A stretch of DNA of 23,082 nucleotides from an uncultured Lachnospiraceae bacterium (lineage in GTDB: Bacteria; Bacillota; Clostridia; Lachnospirales; Lachnospiraceae). How positions within the stretch are numbered: the stretch's first letter is position 1; the number at the start of each line of letters is the position of its first letter. The notes beneath the pieces are model-generated. The model did not search any database. It saw only the letters and a list, made by a program, of their open reading frames with translations, and was not told the DNA's origin. The stretch is from NCBI GenBank assembly GCA_905199445.1, contig CAJKGK010000036.1, positions 1 to 23,082 on the forward strand. Direction: 5' to 3'. The position numbers were made by a program, and so were the translations under genes. Positions 6,471 through 14,903 of the stretch are shown here, one piece after another.

Positions 6471-7652
6471 ATGAATAACGTTATTTACCTGGACCATGCG
6501 GCAACTACAGCCACCCGTCCGGAAGTTGTGGAGGCAATGCTTCCTTATTTTACAGAAAAGTTTGGCAATCCGTCCAGTGTTTATGACATTGGCGCTCAGA
6601 ATAAATCGGTAATTACAAAGGCCAGAGACTCTATCGGCGCATCCATTGGAACCGATGGTGCCAACATTTATTTTACGGCCGGCGGAACAGAGAGTGATAA
6701 CTGGGCACTCATTGCCACTGCGCAGGCTTATAAATCCAAAGGAAATCATATTATTACATCCAAAATTGAACATCATGCGGTGCTGCATACATGTGAGTAT
6801 TTGGAAAAACAGGGCTTTGAAGTGACTTATGTCGATGTGGATGAAAATGGAATTATTAAGATGGATCAGCTGCGTGCTGCAATTCGGCCTACAACAATTT
6901 TGATTTCCATTATGTTTGCAAACAACGAAATCGGTACCATTCAGCCGATTAAAGAGATCGGTGAGCTGGCGCATGAAAATGGAATTTTGTTCCACACAGA
7001 TGCTGTTCAGGCTTATTGCCAGGTGCCAATCAATGTGGATGAATATCATATTGATATGCTCAGTGCCAGCGCACATAAGCTGCAGGGACCTAAGGGCATT
7101 GGTTTTCTCTATATCCGTAAGGGGGTTAAGATTCGTTCCTTTATTCATGGCGGTGCACAGGAAAGAAAACGTCGGGCAGGAACGGAAAATGTGCCAGGCA
7201 TTGTAGGTTTTGCTAAGGCCGTAGAGATTGCCCAGGCAACCATGAAAGCCCGGACAGACCACGAGCTTGCGCTCAGGGAGCTTTTGATTAAACGGGTTTA
7301 CGGGGAAATTCCTTATGTTCGTCTGAATGGAGATCATCATCACAGGCTTCCTAACAATGCCAATTTCAGCTTCCAGTTTATCGAAGGCGAGTCTTTGTTA
7401 ATTATGTTGGATATGGCGGGAATATGCGCTTCCAGCGGTTCAGCCTGTACATCTGGTTCTCTGGATCCGTCTCATGTGCTTTTAGCCATTGGGCTGCCGC
7501 ATGAAATTGCCCACGGTTCTCTGAGATTGACTGTGGGGGAGGAGAATACAGAAGAAGAGATTCATTATGTGGTTGATCGGCTCAAAGAGATTGTGGCCCG
7601 TCTCCGTTCCATGTCGCCTCTGTATGAGGATTTTATGAAAAAAAACGGTTAA
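6471..7652 (+). CDS. nifS: Cysteine desulfurase (NifS/IscS class)
   Basis: A 393-residue PLP enzyme that takes sulfur from L-cysteine, forming a persulfide and alanine. It opens with YLDHAATT, the fold-type I aminotransferase N-terminus of this family. H101/H102 (EHHAV) lie by the cofactor, D177 is in FHTDAVQ, and K203 (SASAHKLQGPKG) is the Schiff-base lysine. The persulfide cysteine is C326 in SSGSACTSG, the class I NifS/IscS form. It is downstream of the Rrf2 regulator and 32 bases before the scaffold gene. It should supply sulfur both to that scaffold and to MnmA two genes on. Start ATG 6471 has a modest AAAGGT site. Confidence 0.96.
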   Translation: MNNVIYLDHAATTATRPEVVEAMLPYFTEKFGNPSSVYDIGAQNKSVITKARDSIGASIGTDGANIYFTAGGTESDNWALIATAQAYKSKGNHIITSKIEHHAVLHTCEYLEKQGFEVTYVDVDENGIIKMDQLRAAIRPTTILISIMFANNEIGTIQPIKEIGELAHENGILFHTDAVQAYCQVPINVDEYHIDMLSASAHKLQGPKGIGFLYIRKGVKIRSFIHGGAQERKRRAGTENVPGIVGFAKAVEIAQATMKARTDHELALRELLIKRVYGEIPYVRLNGDHHHRLPNNANFSFQFIEGESLLIMLDMAGICASSGSACTSGSLDPSHVLLAIGLPHEIAHGSLRLTVGEENTEEEIHYVVDRLKEIVARLRSMSPLYEDFMKKNG

Positions 7653-7684
7653 TTGAAAAGATTATAGAATCGGAGGAATAGATA

Positions 7685-8122
7685 ATGTACAGTGAAAAAG
7701 TAATGGATCATTTTCAGAATCCAAGAAATGTAGGAGAGATCGAAAATGCCAGCGGTGTTGGTACAGTAGGTAATGCAAAATGCGGAGATATTATGAGAAT
7801 TTATTTTGATATTGATGACAATCAGGTGATCCGCGATGTGAAATTTAAAACTTTCGGCTGCGGCGCTGCTGTGGCTACCAGCAGCATGGCGACAGAGCTT
7901 GTCAAAGGCAAAACAATTTATGAGGCACTTTCAGTGACGAATAAGGCTGTTATGGAGGCTTTGGACGGACTGCCTCCGGTTAAGGTTCATTGTTCTTTGC
8001 TGGCTGAGGAAGCGATCCATGCAGCACTTTGGGACTATGCTGAAAAACACGGCATTCAAATCGAAGGCCTGGAAAAACCAAAATCAGATATCAGTGAAGA
8101 AGAGGAAGAAGAAGATTATTAA
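7685..8122 (+). CDS. nifU: Fe-S cluster scaffold protein (NifU N-terminal/IscU type)
   Basis: A 145-residue scaffold on which Fe-S clusters are built with sulfur from the desulfurase. The three cluster cysteines are C33 (NAKCGD), C59 (FGCGAA) and C103 (VHCSLLAEEA). D35, whose change stabilises clusters in IscU proteins, is present. There is no ferredoxin-like or C-terminal Nfu domain, so it is the short IscU-like form rather than full NifU. The C-terminus is strongly acidic (SEEEEEEDY), typical of clostridial forms. A GGAGG site lies upstream of ATG 7685; mnmA starts 17 bases after its stop. Confidence 0.95.
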   Translation: MYSEKVMDHFQNPRNVGEIENASGVGTVGNAKCGDIMRIYFDIDDNQVIRDVKFKTFGCGAAVATSSMATELVKGKTIYEALSVTNKAVMEALDGLPPVKVHCSLLAEEAIHAALWDYAEKHGIQIEGLEKPKSDISEEEEEEDY

Positions 8123-8139
8123 TAAAGGGACAGGTGACA

Positions 8140-9228
8140 ATGGAAAAGAAAAAGGTTGTTGTCGGAATGTCCGGAGGCGTGGATTCCTCCGTTGCTGCGT
8201 GGCTGCTTAAAGAGCAGGGATATGACGTCATTGGTGTGACGATGCAGATCTGGCAGGATGAAGATCCTGATACCACTCAAAGCAACGGAGGTTGCTGCGG
8301 TTTAAGCGCTGTGGATGATGCCCGGCGTGTGGCCGCCGCACTGGGGATTCCTTATTATGTCATGAATTTCAAAAAAGAATTCAAAGCTTATGTGATGGAT
8401 GATTTTGCCTGTGAATATTATCTAGGACATACGCCCAATCCTTGTATACGCTGCAACAGATATGTAAAATGGGAAGCGCTTTTGAATCGATGTCTGGCTC
8501 TTGGAGCAGACTATATTGCTACTGGTCATTACGCACGGGTTGTGCAGCTGGAAAATGGGCGGTATGCTCTGGCCGCCGCACCAAGTTCCAAGGATCAGAC
8601 TTATGCGCTTTATAATCTGACGCAGGAGCAGCTGTCTCATACACTGATGCCGGTAGGTACATATACAAAAGATGAGATCCGCAGTTTTGCACAAAATATT
8701 GATATCCGGGTGTCCAAAAAACCAGATAGCCAGGATATATGTTTTATTCCTGACGGGAAGTATCACGAATTTCTGGAGGTATATACAGGCAGAACGGTTC
8801 CCCATGGGAATTTTGTAGATCGGGAAGGCCGTGTGCTGGGACAACATGAGGGAATTACCCATTATACCATAGGACAGCGCAAAGGGCTGGGGCTGTCTTT
8901 GGGACATCCGGCCTTTGTGACAGAAATTCGTCCCGAAACGAATGAGGTTGTCATTGGCGGCAATGCGGATGTATTTCATAATGCATTGACAGCTCGTCAG
9001 CTAAACTTTATGGCTATTGACTGTCCGTCGGAGCCGATACGCGTGATGGCAAAGGTACGCTATGCCCATCAAGGTGCCTGGTGTACGGTGACTGTAACCG
9101 GAGAAGATGAAGTTTTATGTGTATTTGATGAACCGGTCAGAGCGATTACGCCGGGGCAGGCTGTTGTATTTTATGATGGAGAGATTGTTGTGGGTGGCGG
9201 AGTCATCGAGAAGGCCATGGATCTTTAG
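8140..9228 (+). CDS. mnmA: tRNA-specific 2-thiouridylase MnmA
   Basis: A 362-residue enzyme that thiolates U34 at position 2 in Lys, Glu and Gln tRNAs, using ATP and sulfur relayed from a cysteine desulfurase. It has the ATP pyrophosphatase P-loop SGGVDSS (11-17), the TPNPC motif with catalytic C102, the TGHYAR loop near 128-133, and the partner cysteine C201 in SQDICFIPDG. The C-terminal beta-barrel region reads GQRKGLGLS onward. I prefer ATG 8140 (MEKKKVVVGM) with the AAGGGACAGG site; the GTG at 8134 would add two residues. Being last in the Fe-S operon directly links it to the local desulfurase. Gram-positive bacteria often dedicate a desulfurase to MnmA. Confidence 0.96.
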   Translation: MEKKKVVVGMSGGVDSSVAAWLLKEQGYDVIGVTMQIWQDEDPDTTQSNGGCCGLSAVDDARRVAAALGIPYYVMNFKKEFKAYVMDDFACEYYLGHTPNPCIRCNRYVKWEALLNRCLALGADYIATGHYARVVQLENGRYALAAAPSSKDQTYALYNLTQEQLSHTLMPVGTYTKDEIRSFAQNIDIRVSKKPDSQDICFIPDGKYHEFLEVYTGRTVPHGNFVDREGRVLGQHEGITHYTIGQRKGLGLSLGHPAFVTEIRPETNEVVIGGNADVFHNALTARQLNFMAIDCPSEPIRVMAKVRYAHQGAWCTVTVTGEDEVLCVFDEPVRAITPGQAVVFYDGEIVVGGGVIEKAMDL

Positions 9229-9263
9229 AGGCGGAGAATCTTATGGGTATACACGGTATTTTC

Positions 9264-9292
9264 TTGTGTACCCGGTAAGAATAGAGTATAAT
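9264..9292 (+). promoter_or_regulatory. Promoter of the CBS-domain gene
   Basis: TTGTGT (9264-9269), 17 bases, TATAAT (9287-9292). The -35 lies within the right arm of an imperfect inverted repeat, GGGTATACAC (9244-9253) with GTGTACCC (9265-9272), which may be an operator or a weak mnmA terminator. Confidence 0.6.
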
Positions 9293-9317
9293 GAAGTACA
9301 AAGGAAGTGAATTTGAT

Positions 9318-9719
9318 ATGAATATCATGTTTTTCCTGACGCCTAAAAGTGATGTTGCTTATATTTACGATGACTATTCACTGCGGCAGACATTGGAGAA
9401 GATGGAATTCCACCGCTATGCGGCAATACCCATTATCGATAGGCGGGGACATTATGTGGGGACGATCACCGAGGGGGATTTACTCTGGAACATTAAAAAT
9501 GAAGAATCACTGTCATTAAAAATTGCTGAGGAGATTCCCATAAAGAAAATTAAAAGACGCATGGATAATGTACCGGTCCGTGTGGATTCTAATATGGAAG
9601 ATCTGATTACAAAGGCCACCAATCAGAATTTTGTGCCTGTGATTGACGATAAAAATGTATTTATCGGGATCATCACCCGTAAGGATATTATTCAGTATTT
9701 TTGTAAAGATAAAAAGTAG
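9318..9719 (+). CDS. Small two-CBS-domain protein
   Basis: A 133-residue cytoplasmic protein made of two CBS motifs with no attached effector domain. The first (about 1-65) contains AAIPIIDRRGHYVGTITEGDLL and the second (about 72-130) contains FVPVIDDKNVFIGIITRKDII, the usual CBS strand-helix pattern. Paired CBS motifs bind adenine nucleotides such as AMP, ATP or c-di-AMP in other families; the ligand here cannot be told. I chose ATG 9318, with AAGGAAG at 9301-9307. An ATG at 9291 would lie inside the predicted -10 box. It is a single-gene unit with its own promoter between mnmA and gapA. Confidence 0.88.
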   Translation: MNIMFFLTPKSDVAYIYDDYSLRQTLEKMEFHRYAAIPIIDRRGHYVGTITEGDLLWNIKNEESLSLKIAEEIPIKKIKRRMDNVPVRVDSNMEDLITKATNQNFVPVIDDKNVFIGIITRKDIIQYFCKDKK

Positions 9720-9789
9720 ATAAAAAAAATATTAAAATCAATATCTTTATGTCAAGATTGTTAAAAAATTAATTTGTCAAGAAATACAC

Positions 9790-9818
9790 TTGAATTTTTT
9801 GAAATAATTAGGTACAAT
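9790..9818 (+). promoter_or_regulatory. gapA promoter
   Basis: TTGAAT (9790-9795), 17 bases, TACAAT (9813-9818), in a very A/T-rich stretch. The predicted start near 9825 gives a leader of about 100 bases. Confidence 0.6.
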
Positions 9819-9871
9819 AAACAAGTAAATTGTAATATGTCATAAAAAAACAGACATAATTACTCTAATGA

Positions 9872-9892
9872 TAAAGTTGTAAAACAACTTTA
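9872..9892 (+). promoter_or_regulatory. gapA: Hairpin in the gapA 5' leader
   Basis: TAAAGTTGT (9872-9880) and ACAACTTTA (9884-9892) form a perfect 9-bp stem with a 3-base loop, 17 bases before the AGGAGG site. No U-run follows, so it is not a terminator. A stabilising leader hairpin or a protein site is possible. Confidence 0.5.
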
Positions 9893-9924
9893 AATAAAAT
9901 TTATTCTTAGGAGGAATTACTATT

Positions 9925-10938
9925 ATGGCAGTAAAAGTAGCAATTAATGGTTTTGGACGTATCGGACGTCTGGCTTTCAGACAGATGTTTGGAGCAGAAG
10001 GATATGAAATCGTGGCAATCAACGATTTAACAAACCCTAAAATGCTTGCTCACTTATTAAAATATGATTCAGCTCAGGGAAGATACGACGGACACACAGT
10101 GGAAGCTAAAGAATCCTCAATCGTTGTAGACGGAAAAGAGATTGAAATCTACGCTAAAGCTAATGCTGCAGAACTTCCATGGGGAGAGTTAGGTGTAGAT
10201 GTTGTTCTTGAGTGTACAGGCTTCTATACATCTAAAGCTAAATCTCAGGCTCATATCGATGCCGGCGCTAAAAAAGTTGTTATCTCCGCTCCTGCTGGAA
10301 ATGACTTAAAGACAATCGTTTTCAGTGTAAACGAAAAAACATTATCTGCTGATGATCAGATCATCTCTGCAGCTTCCTGTACAACAAACTGCTTGGCTCC
10401 TATGGCTAAAGCTCTGAACGATTATGCTCCAATCCAGAGCGGTATCATGAGCACAATCCATGCTTACACAGGTGACCAGATGATCCTTGACGGACCACAC
10501 AGAAAAGGTGACTTAAGACGTGCAAGAGCAGGCGCTGTAAATATCGTTCCTAACTCTACAGGTGCTGCTAAAGCTATCGGTTTAGTTATCCCTGAATTAA
10601 ACGGTAAATTAATCGGTTCCGCTCAGCGTGTTCCTGTTCCTACAGGTTCCACAACAATCTTAACAGCTGTTGTTAAAGGTACAGATGTAACAAAAGAAGG
10701 TATCAATGCAACTATGAAAGCCGCAGCTTCTGAATCCTTTGGTTACAACGAAGATGAAATCGTATCTTCCGATATCGTAGGTATCAGATATGGTTCTCTG
10801 TTTGATTCTACTCAGACAATGGTATCCAAGATCGCTGATGATTTATATCAGGTACAGGTTGTTTCCTGGTATGATAATGAAAATTCTTACACAAGCCAGA
10901 TGGTAAGAACAATCAAATACTTTGCTGAATTAGCATAA
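9925..10938 (+). CDS. gapA: Glyceraldehyde-3-phosphate dehydrogenase, NAD type
   Basis: A 337-residue cytoplasmic glycolytic enzyme that oxidises and phosphorylates glyceraldehyde-3-phosphate. The Rossmann start is AINGFGRIGRL (6-16), and D34 in AINDL points to NAD rather than NADP. Catalytic C152 is in ISAASCTTNCLAP and H179 is in STIHAYTGDQ. The substrate-site motif RRARAGAVNIVP and the C-terminal SWYDNENSYTSQ are complete. A strong AGGAGG site precedes ATG 9925. It starts the glycolytic block and is followed by an intrinsic terminator, so it is probably also transcribed alone at high level. No CggR regulator gene is present. Confidence 0.98.
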   Translation: MAVKVAINGFGRIGRLAFRQMFGAEGYEIVAINDLTNPKMLAHLLKYDSAQGRYDGHTVEAKESSIVVDGKEIEIYAKANAAELPWGELGVDVVLECTGFYTSKAKSQAHIDAGAKKVVISAPAGNDLKTIVFSVNEKTLSADDQIISAASCTTNCLAPMAKALNDYAPIQSGIMSTIHAYTGDQMILDGPHRKGDLRRARAGAVNIVPNSTGAAKAIGLVIPELNGKLIGSAQRVPVPTGSTTILTAVVKGTDVTKEGINATMKAAASESFGYNEDEIVSSDIVGIRYGSLFDSTQTMVSKIADDLYQVQVVSWYDNENSYTSQMVRTIKYFAELA

Positions 10939-10984
10939 AACCAGCGCTGGTTGTACCAGCCCGTTTGAATATTTGATCCTAACA

Positions 10985-11021
10985 GGGGTCCGGTCCAGAT
11001 TACGGGCCGGGCTCCTTTTTT
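10985..11021 (+). terminator. Intrinsic terminator between gapA and pgk
   Basis: GGGGTCCGGTCC (10985-10996) pairs with GGGCCGGGCTCC (11004-11015) with one mismatch and two G-U pairs. TTTTTT follows at 11016-11021. It probably gives partial termination, since no strong promoter for pgk is evident after it (only a poor TTGATC-N18-TATTAT ending about 20 bases before the ATG). Confidence 0.8.
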
Positions 11022-11093
11022 CGGCATCCGAAAAGCCGATGTATTGATCCCGCAGGGATTTCATGCTTATTATTTTATTCAGGAGGAATATCC

Positions 11094-12287
11094 ATGCTTA
11101 ACAAAAAATCTGTAGATGATATTAATGTAAAAGGACTGAAGGTTTTAGTAAGATGTGATTTTAATGTACCTTTAAAGGATGGCGTGATCACAGACGAAAA
11201 CCGTCTTGTGGCAGCACTTCCAACAATTAAAAAATTAATCAGTGACGGCGGAAAGGTTATCCTTTGTTCTCATCTTGGAAAACCAAAGGGAGAGGCAAAA
11301 CCGGAATTATCTCTTGCACCTGTTGCTAAGAGACTGGCAGAACTGTTAGGTCAGGAAGTTAAATTTGCTGCAGATGCTGAAGTTGTAGGGCCAAATGCAA
11401 AAGCAGCTGTTGAAGCTATGAAAGACGGCGAGGTTGTATTGCTTGAAAATACACGTTACAGAGCAGAGGAAACAAAGAACGGTGAAGCATTCAGCAAAGA
11501 GCTGGCCAGCCTGTGTGATGTATTTGTAAATGATGCGTTCGGTACAGCTCACAGAGCACACTGCTCCAATGTAGGTGTAACTCAGTATGTGGATACTGCC
11601 GTTGTTGGATACTTAATGCAGAAAGAAATCGATTTCCTTGGAAATGCTGTCAATAATCCTGAAAGACCGTTTGTTGCCATTTTGGGCGGATCTAAAGTGT
11701 CTTCAAAAATTTCTGTGATCAACAACCTGTTGGATAAAGTTGATACACTGATTATCGGTGGTGGTATGTGCTTTACATTTGCAAAGGCAGCTGGTATTGA
11801 AATCGGTAAATCTCTCTGCGAAGACGATTATCTGGATTACTCTAAAGAGATGGTTGAAAAGGCTAAAGAAAAAGGCGTTAAGCTTTTACTGCCGGTTGAC
11901 TATGTAGCAGCAAAAGAATTCAGCAATGATTCTGAACATCGTGTCGTTGAAGGCGATCTTGCTGCAGATGAAATGGGACTGGATATTGGACCGAAGACAG
12001 AAAAATTATTTGCAGATGCTCTGGCTGGTGCAAAGACAGTTGTATGGAACGGACCAATGGGATGTTTTGAAATGCCGAATTTTGCTTCCGGTACAATCGC
12101 AATTGCAAAAGCTATGGCAGACCTGAAAGACGCCACAACTATTATCGGTGGCGGTGATTCAGCTGCAGCTGTGAACACTCTGGGCTTTGGCGATCAGATG
12201 ACACATATTTCCACAGGCGGCGGTGCTTCTCTTGAATTCCTTGAAGGAAAAGAATTGCCAGGTGTAGCAGCAGCAAACGATAAATAA
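11094..12287 (+). CDS. pgk: Phosphoglycerate kinase
   Basis: A 397-residue enzyme that transfers phosphate from 1,3-bisphosphoglycerate to ADP. The N-terminal substrate motif is LVRCDFNVPLKDG (18-30), followed by the basic-patch motif SHLGKP. The hinge and nucleotide side show LGGSKVSSKI, and the C-terminal GGGDSAAAV and STGGGASLEFLEG are complete. Length is normal. AGGAGG sits at 11081-11086, before ATG 11094. It lies between gapA and tpiA, with a 50-base gap to tpiA and no terminator there beyond a 4-bp hairpin, so pgk and tpiA are probably co-transcribed. Confidence 0.98.
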   Translation: MLNKKSVDDINVKGLKVLVRCDFNVPLKDGVITDENRLVAALPTIKKLISDGGKVILCSHLGKPKGEAKPELSLAPVAKRLAELLGQEVKFAADAEVVGPNAKAAVEAMKDGEVVLLENTRYRAEETKNGEAFSKELASLCDVFVNDAFGTAHRAHCSNVGVTQYVDTAVVGYLMQKEIDFLGNAVNNPERPFVAILGGSKVSSKISVINNLLDKVDTLIIGGGMCFTFAKAAGIEIGKSLCEDDYLDYSKEMVEKAKEKGVKLLLPVDYVAAKEFSNDSEHRVVEGDLAADEMGLDIGPKTEKLFADALAGAKTVVWNGPMGCFEMPNFASGTIAIAKAMADLKDATTIIGGGDSAAAVNTLGFGDQMTHISTGGGASLEFLEGKELPGVAAANDK

Positions 12288-12337
12288 TTTTGCGGCGTTT
12301 TGCCGTCCTATCATTTTAAGTAAAGGGAGAATTTACC

Positions 12338-13084
12338 ATGCGTAAAAAAATTATTGCAGGCAACTGGAAGATGAATAAGACTCCAAGTCAGGCCGTAGCT
12401 TTAGTGAATGAATTAAAACCATTAGTAGCCAATGAAGAGGTTGACGTTGTTTTCTGTGTACCTGCCATTGATATTATTCCTTGTATTGAAGCGGCTAAAG
12501 GCTCCAATATCGAAATCGGTGCTGAAAATATGTACTATGAGGAATCCGGTGCATATACAGGTGAAATCGCTCCGGATATGCTGACAGATGTTGGTGTAAA
12601 GTATGTAATCATCGGCCATTCCGAAAGACGTGAATATTTTGCTGAAACAGATGAAACCGTAAACAAGAAAGTTTTAAAAGCTTTTGAACATGGGATCACA
12701 CCGATTATTTGCTGTGGCGAAACTCTGACACAGCGGGAACAGGGGATCACAATGGACTGGATTCGTCAGCAGATCAAGATTGCTTTCTTGAATGTGACAG
12801 CAGATCAGGCAAAAACAGCTGTGATTGCCTATGAACCAATCTGGGCTATCGGAACAGGAAAAACAGCAACAAGTGAACAGGCTGAAGAAGTATGCAAGGG
12901 GATTCGCGAATGTATCGCTGAGATTTATGATGATGCCACAGCAGCTGACATCCGTATCCAGTACGGCGGTTCTGTGAACGCTGGCAATGCTGCAGAATTG
13001 TTTGCCATGGCAGACATCGATGGCGGTCTTGTGGGCGGTGCAAGCCTTAAGGCAGACTTTGGAAAAATCGTCAATTATAAATAA
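12338..13084 (+). CDS. tpiA: Triosephosphate isomerase
   Basis: A 248-residue TIM-barrel enzyme interconverting dihydroxyacetone phosphate and glyceraldehyde-3-phosphate. It opens with IAGNWKMNK (N9, K11 contact substrate). Catalytic H94 is in IIGHSERRE and E166 is in AYEPIWAIGTGKTA, where the closing loop follows directly. The phosphate motif YGGSVNAGNA is complete. An AAAGGGAG site precedes ATG 12338. It is third in the glycolytic run, ends 64 bases before a strong terminator, and is probably co-transcribed with pgk. Confidence 0.98.
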   Translation: MRKKIIAGNWKMNKTPSQAVALVNELKPLVANEEVDVVFCVPAIDIIPCIEAAKGSNIEIGAENMYYEESGAYTGEIAPDMLTDVGVKYVIIGHSERREYFAETDETVNKKVLKAFEHGITPIICCGETLTQREQGITMDWIRQQIKIAFLNVTADQAKTAVIAYEPIWAIGTGKTATSEQAEEVCKGIRECIAEIYDDATAADIRIQYGGSVNAGNAAELFAMADIDGGLVGGASLKADFGKIVNYK

Positions 13085-13147
13085 TTTCATATCATAAATC
13101 CTTTTTGGCTGTTATCCAAAGTGGATTATAAAACTGAAAAATGTCAT

Positions 13148-13190
13148 AAAATATGCCAGAACCATATATAAGTGGTCCTGGCATATTTTT
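13148..13190. terminator. Strong intrinsic terminator after tpiA
   Basis: AAAATATGCCAG with ACCA (13148-13164) pairs with TGGT and CTGGCATATTTTT (13173-13190), with one mismatch and an 8-base loop. The A-run before and T-run after mean it could work in both directions. Confidence 0.88.
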
Positions 13191-13226
13191 ACAAATCCGG
13201 CTTAAAGCAGATCGATCTCGGCGAAA

Positions 13227-13277
13227 TTGACAAAAGAATGTCAAATGTATTGTAAAAAAAAATATTTCTGGTAAAAT
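13227..13277 (+). promoter_or_regulatory. gpmI promoter region with inverted repeat
   Basis: TTGACA (13227-13232) and TGTCAA (13239-13244) form a perfect inverted repeat with a 6-base gap, so a -35-like box lies inside a candidate operator. Possible promoters are TTGACA with TATTGT (15-base spacer) or TTGTAA (13250-13255) with TAAAAT (13272-13277, 16-base spacer). I cannot decide between them. Confidence 0.4.
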
Positions 13278-13357
13278 AACTAATGTAAAATTTATGTGGC
13301 AAACAAGCAGCAGGGATATTTGTACCTGACTCAAATTATAAAAGGGAGAATCATAAG

Positions 13358-14899
13358 ATGAGTAAAAAACCTACAGTTTTGATGATTTTAGATGGTTACG
13401 GGCTTAATGACAAGCATGAGGCTAATGCAGTGTATGAAGCCAAAACGCCAGTGATGGACAGCTTAATGGCTAACTATCCGTTTGTGAAGGGATATGCCAG
13501 TGGTATGGCCGTAGGCCTTCCTGAAGGCCAGATGGGTAATTCCGAGGTCGGACACCTGAATATGGGTGCCGGACGTATTGTGTATCAGGAACTGACAAGA
13601 ATTACAAAAGAGATTCAAGACGGAGATTTCTTTAAAAATGAAGCTTTACTTCATGCAGTTCGTAATGCAAAAGAACATCATAGTGCACTCCATCTGTTTG
13701 GCCTTTTATCTGACGGTGGTGTTCACAGCCACAATACCCATCTTTACGGCTTGCTTGAGCTGGCGAAAAGAGAAGGACTTGAAAAAGTTTATGTTCACTG
13801 TTTCCTGGATGGCCGTGATACACCGCCGGCTTCCGGTAAAGATTTTGTGACTGAGCTGATGGACAAAATGAAAGAAATCGGTGTAGGTGAAGTGGCCAGT
13901 GTGATGGGCCGCTATTATGCCATGGACCGGGATAATCGTTGGGATCGTGTGGAAAAGGCTTATAATGCCATGGTCAAAGGCGAGGGTCTGACTGCGGCCT
14001 GTGGTGCCTGTGCCGTTCAGAATTCCTACGATGATGGCAAGACCGATGAATTTGTTGTTCCGACAGTCATTGTCAAGGATGGCGCACCTGTGGCTACAAT
14101 TAAAGATAAAGACTCTGTGATCTTTTTCAATTTCCGTCCGGATCGTGCCCGTGAGATTACCCGTGCTTTTTGTGCCGATGATTTTGAAGGTTTTGATAGA
14201 GAGAAACGTCTGGATCTTGTTTATGTATGCTTTACAGAATATGACGTGACGATTCCCAATAAGGAAATTGCTTTCCATAAAGTAAGTATTACAAACACAT
14301 TTGGTGAATTTTTGGCTGCACATCATAAGACACAGGCCAGAATTGCAGAGACAGAAAAATATGCCCATGTAACCTTCTTTTTTAACGGCGGTGTAGAAGA
14401 ACCCAATGAAGGCGAAGATCGTATTCTTGTTAAATCTCCGAAGGTTGCGACTTATGATCTACAGCCGGAGATGAGTGCTTACCAGGTTGCTGATAAGCTT
14501 GTGGAAGCTATTCAATCACAGAAATATGATGTGATTATTATTAACTTTGCCAATCCGGACATGGTAGGGCATACTGGTGTGGAAAATGCGGCGATCAAGG
14601 CCATCGAAGTGGTTGATGAGTGTGTGGGAAAAGCGGTTGATGCTCTGATTTCCGTAGATGGACAGATGATTATCTGTGCAGATCATGGTAATGCGGAACA
14701 ACTGGTGGATTATGAGACCAAAGAACCGTTTACGGCACACACAACCAATCCTGTACCGTTTATTCTTGTGAACTATGATCCGGCTTATACACTGAAAGAA
14801 GGCGGCTGTCTGGCAGATCTGATTCCTACAATGATCGAGATGATGGGTATGGAACAGCCGGCTGAGATGACGGGACATTCCCTGCTTGTGCGCAAATAA
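13358..14899 (+). CDS. gpmI: Phosphoglycerate mutase, cofactor-independent (iPGM)
   Basis: A 513-residue metal-dependent enzyme interconverting 3- and 2-phosphoglycerate without 2,3-bisphosphoglycerate. It belongs to the alkaline phosphatase superfamily. D12 (LMILDGYG) and S62 (GNSEVGHLNMGAGR) are the metal ligand and the phospho-serine. FLDGRDTPP, a second metal site in ADHGNAEQ and the following HTTNPVPF are present, so it should be active. An AAAGGGAG site precedes ATG 13358. It follows tpiA after a terminator and has its own promoter region, so it is a separate unit within the glycolytic cluster. Enolase is not in this window. Confidence 0.97.
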   Translation: MSKKPTVLMILDGYGLNDKHEANAVYEAKTPVMDSLMANYPFVKGYASGMAVGLPEGQMGNSEVGHLNMGAGRIVYQELTRITKEIQDGDFFKNEALLHAVRNAKEHHSALHLFGLLSDGGVHSHNTHLYGLLELAKREGLEKVYVHCFLDGRDTPPASGKDFVTELMDKMKEIGVGEVASVMGRYYAMDRDNRWDRVEKAYNAMVKGEGLTAACGACAVQNSYDDGKTDEFVVPTVIVKDGAPVATIKDKDSVIFFNFRPDRAREITRAFCADDFEGFDREKRLDLVYVCFTEYDVTIPNKEIAFHKVSITNTFGEFLAAHHKTQARIAETEKYAHVTFFFNGGVEEPNEGEDRILVKSPKVATYDLQPEMSAYQVADKLVEAIQSQKYDVIIINFANPDMVGHTGVENAAIKAIEVVDECVGKAVDALISVDGQMIICADHGNAEQLVDYETKEPFTAHTTNPVPFILVNYDPAYTLKEGGCLADLIPTMIEMMGMEQPAEMTGHSLLVRK

Positions 14900-14903
14900 C
14901 ACC

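Noticed and set aside
6318..7343. A 341-codon open frame antisense to nifS and iscR
   Set aside because: It lies wholly opposite well-recognised genes, has no recognisable domain, and is a codon-bias shadow.
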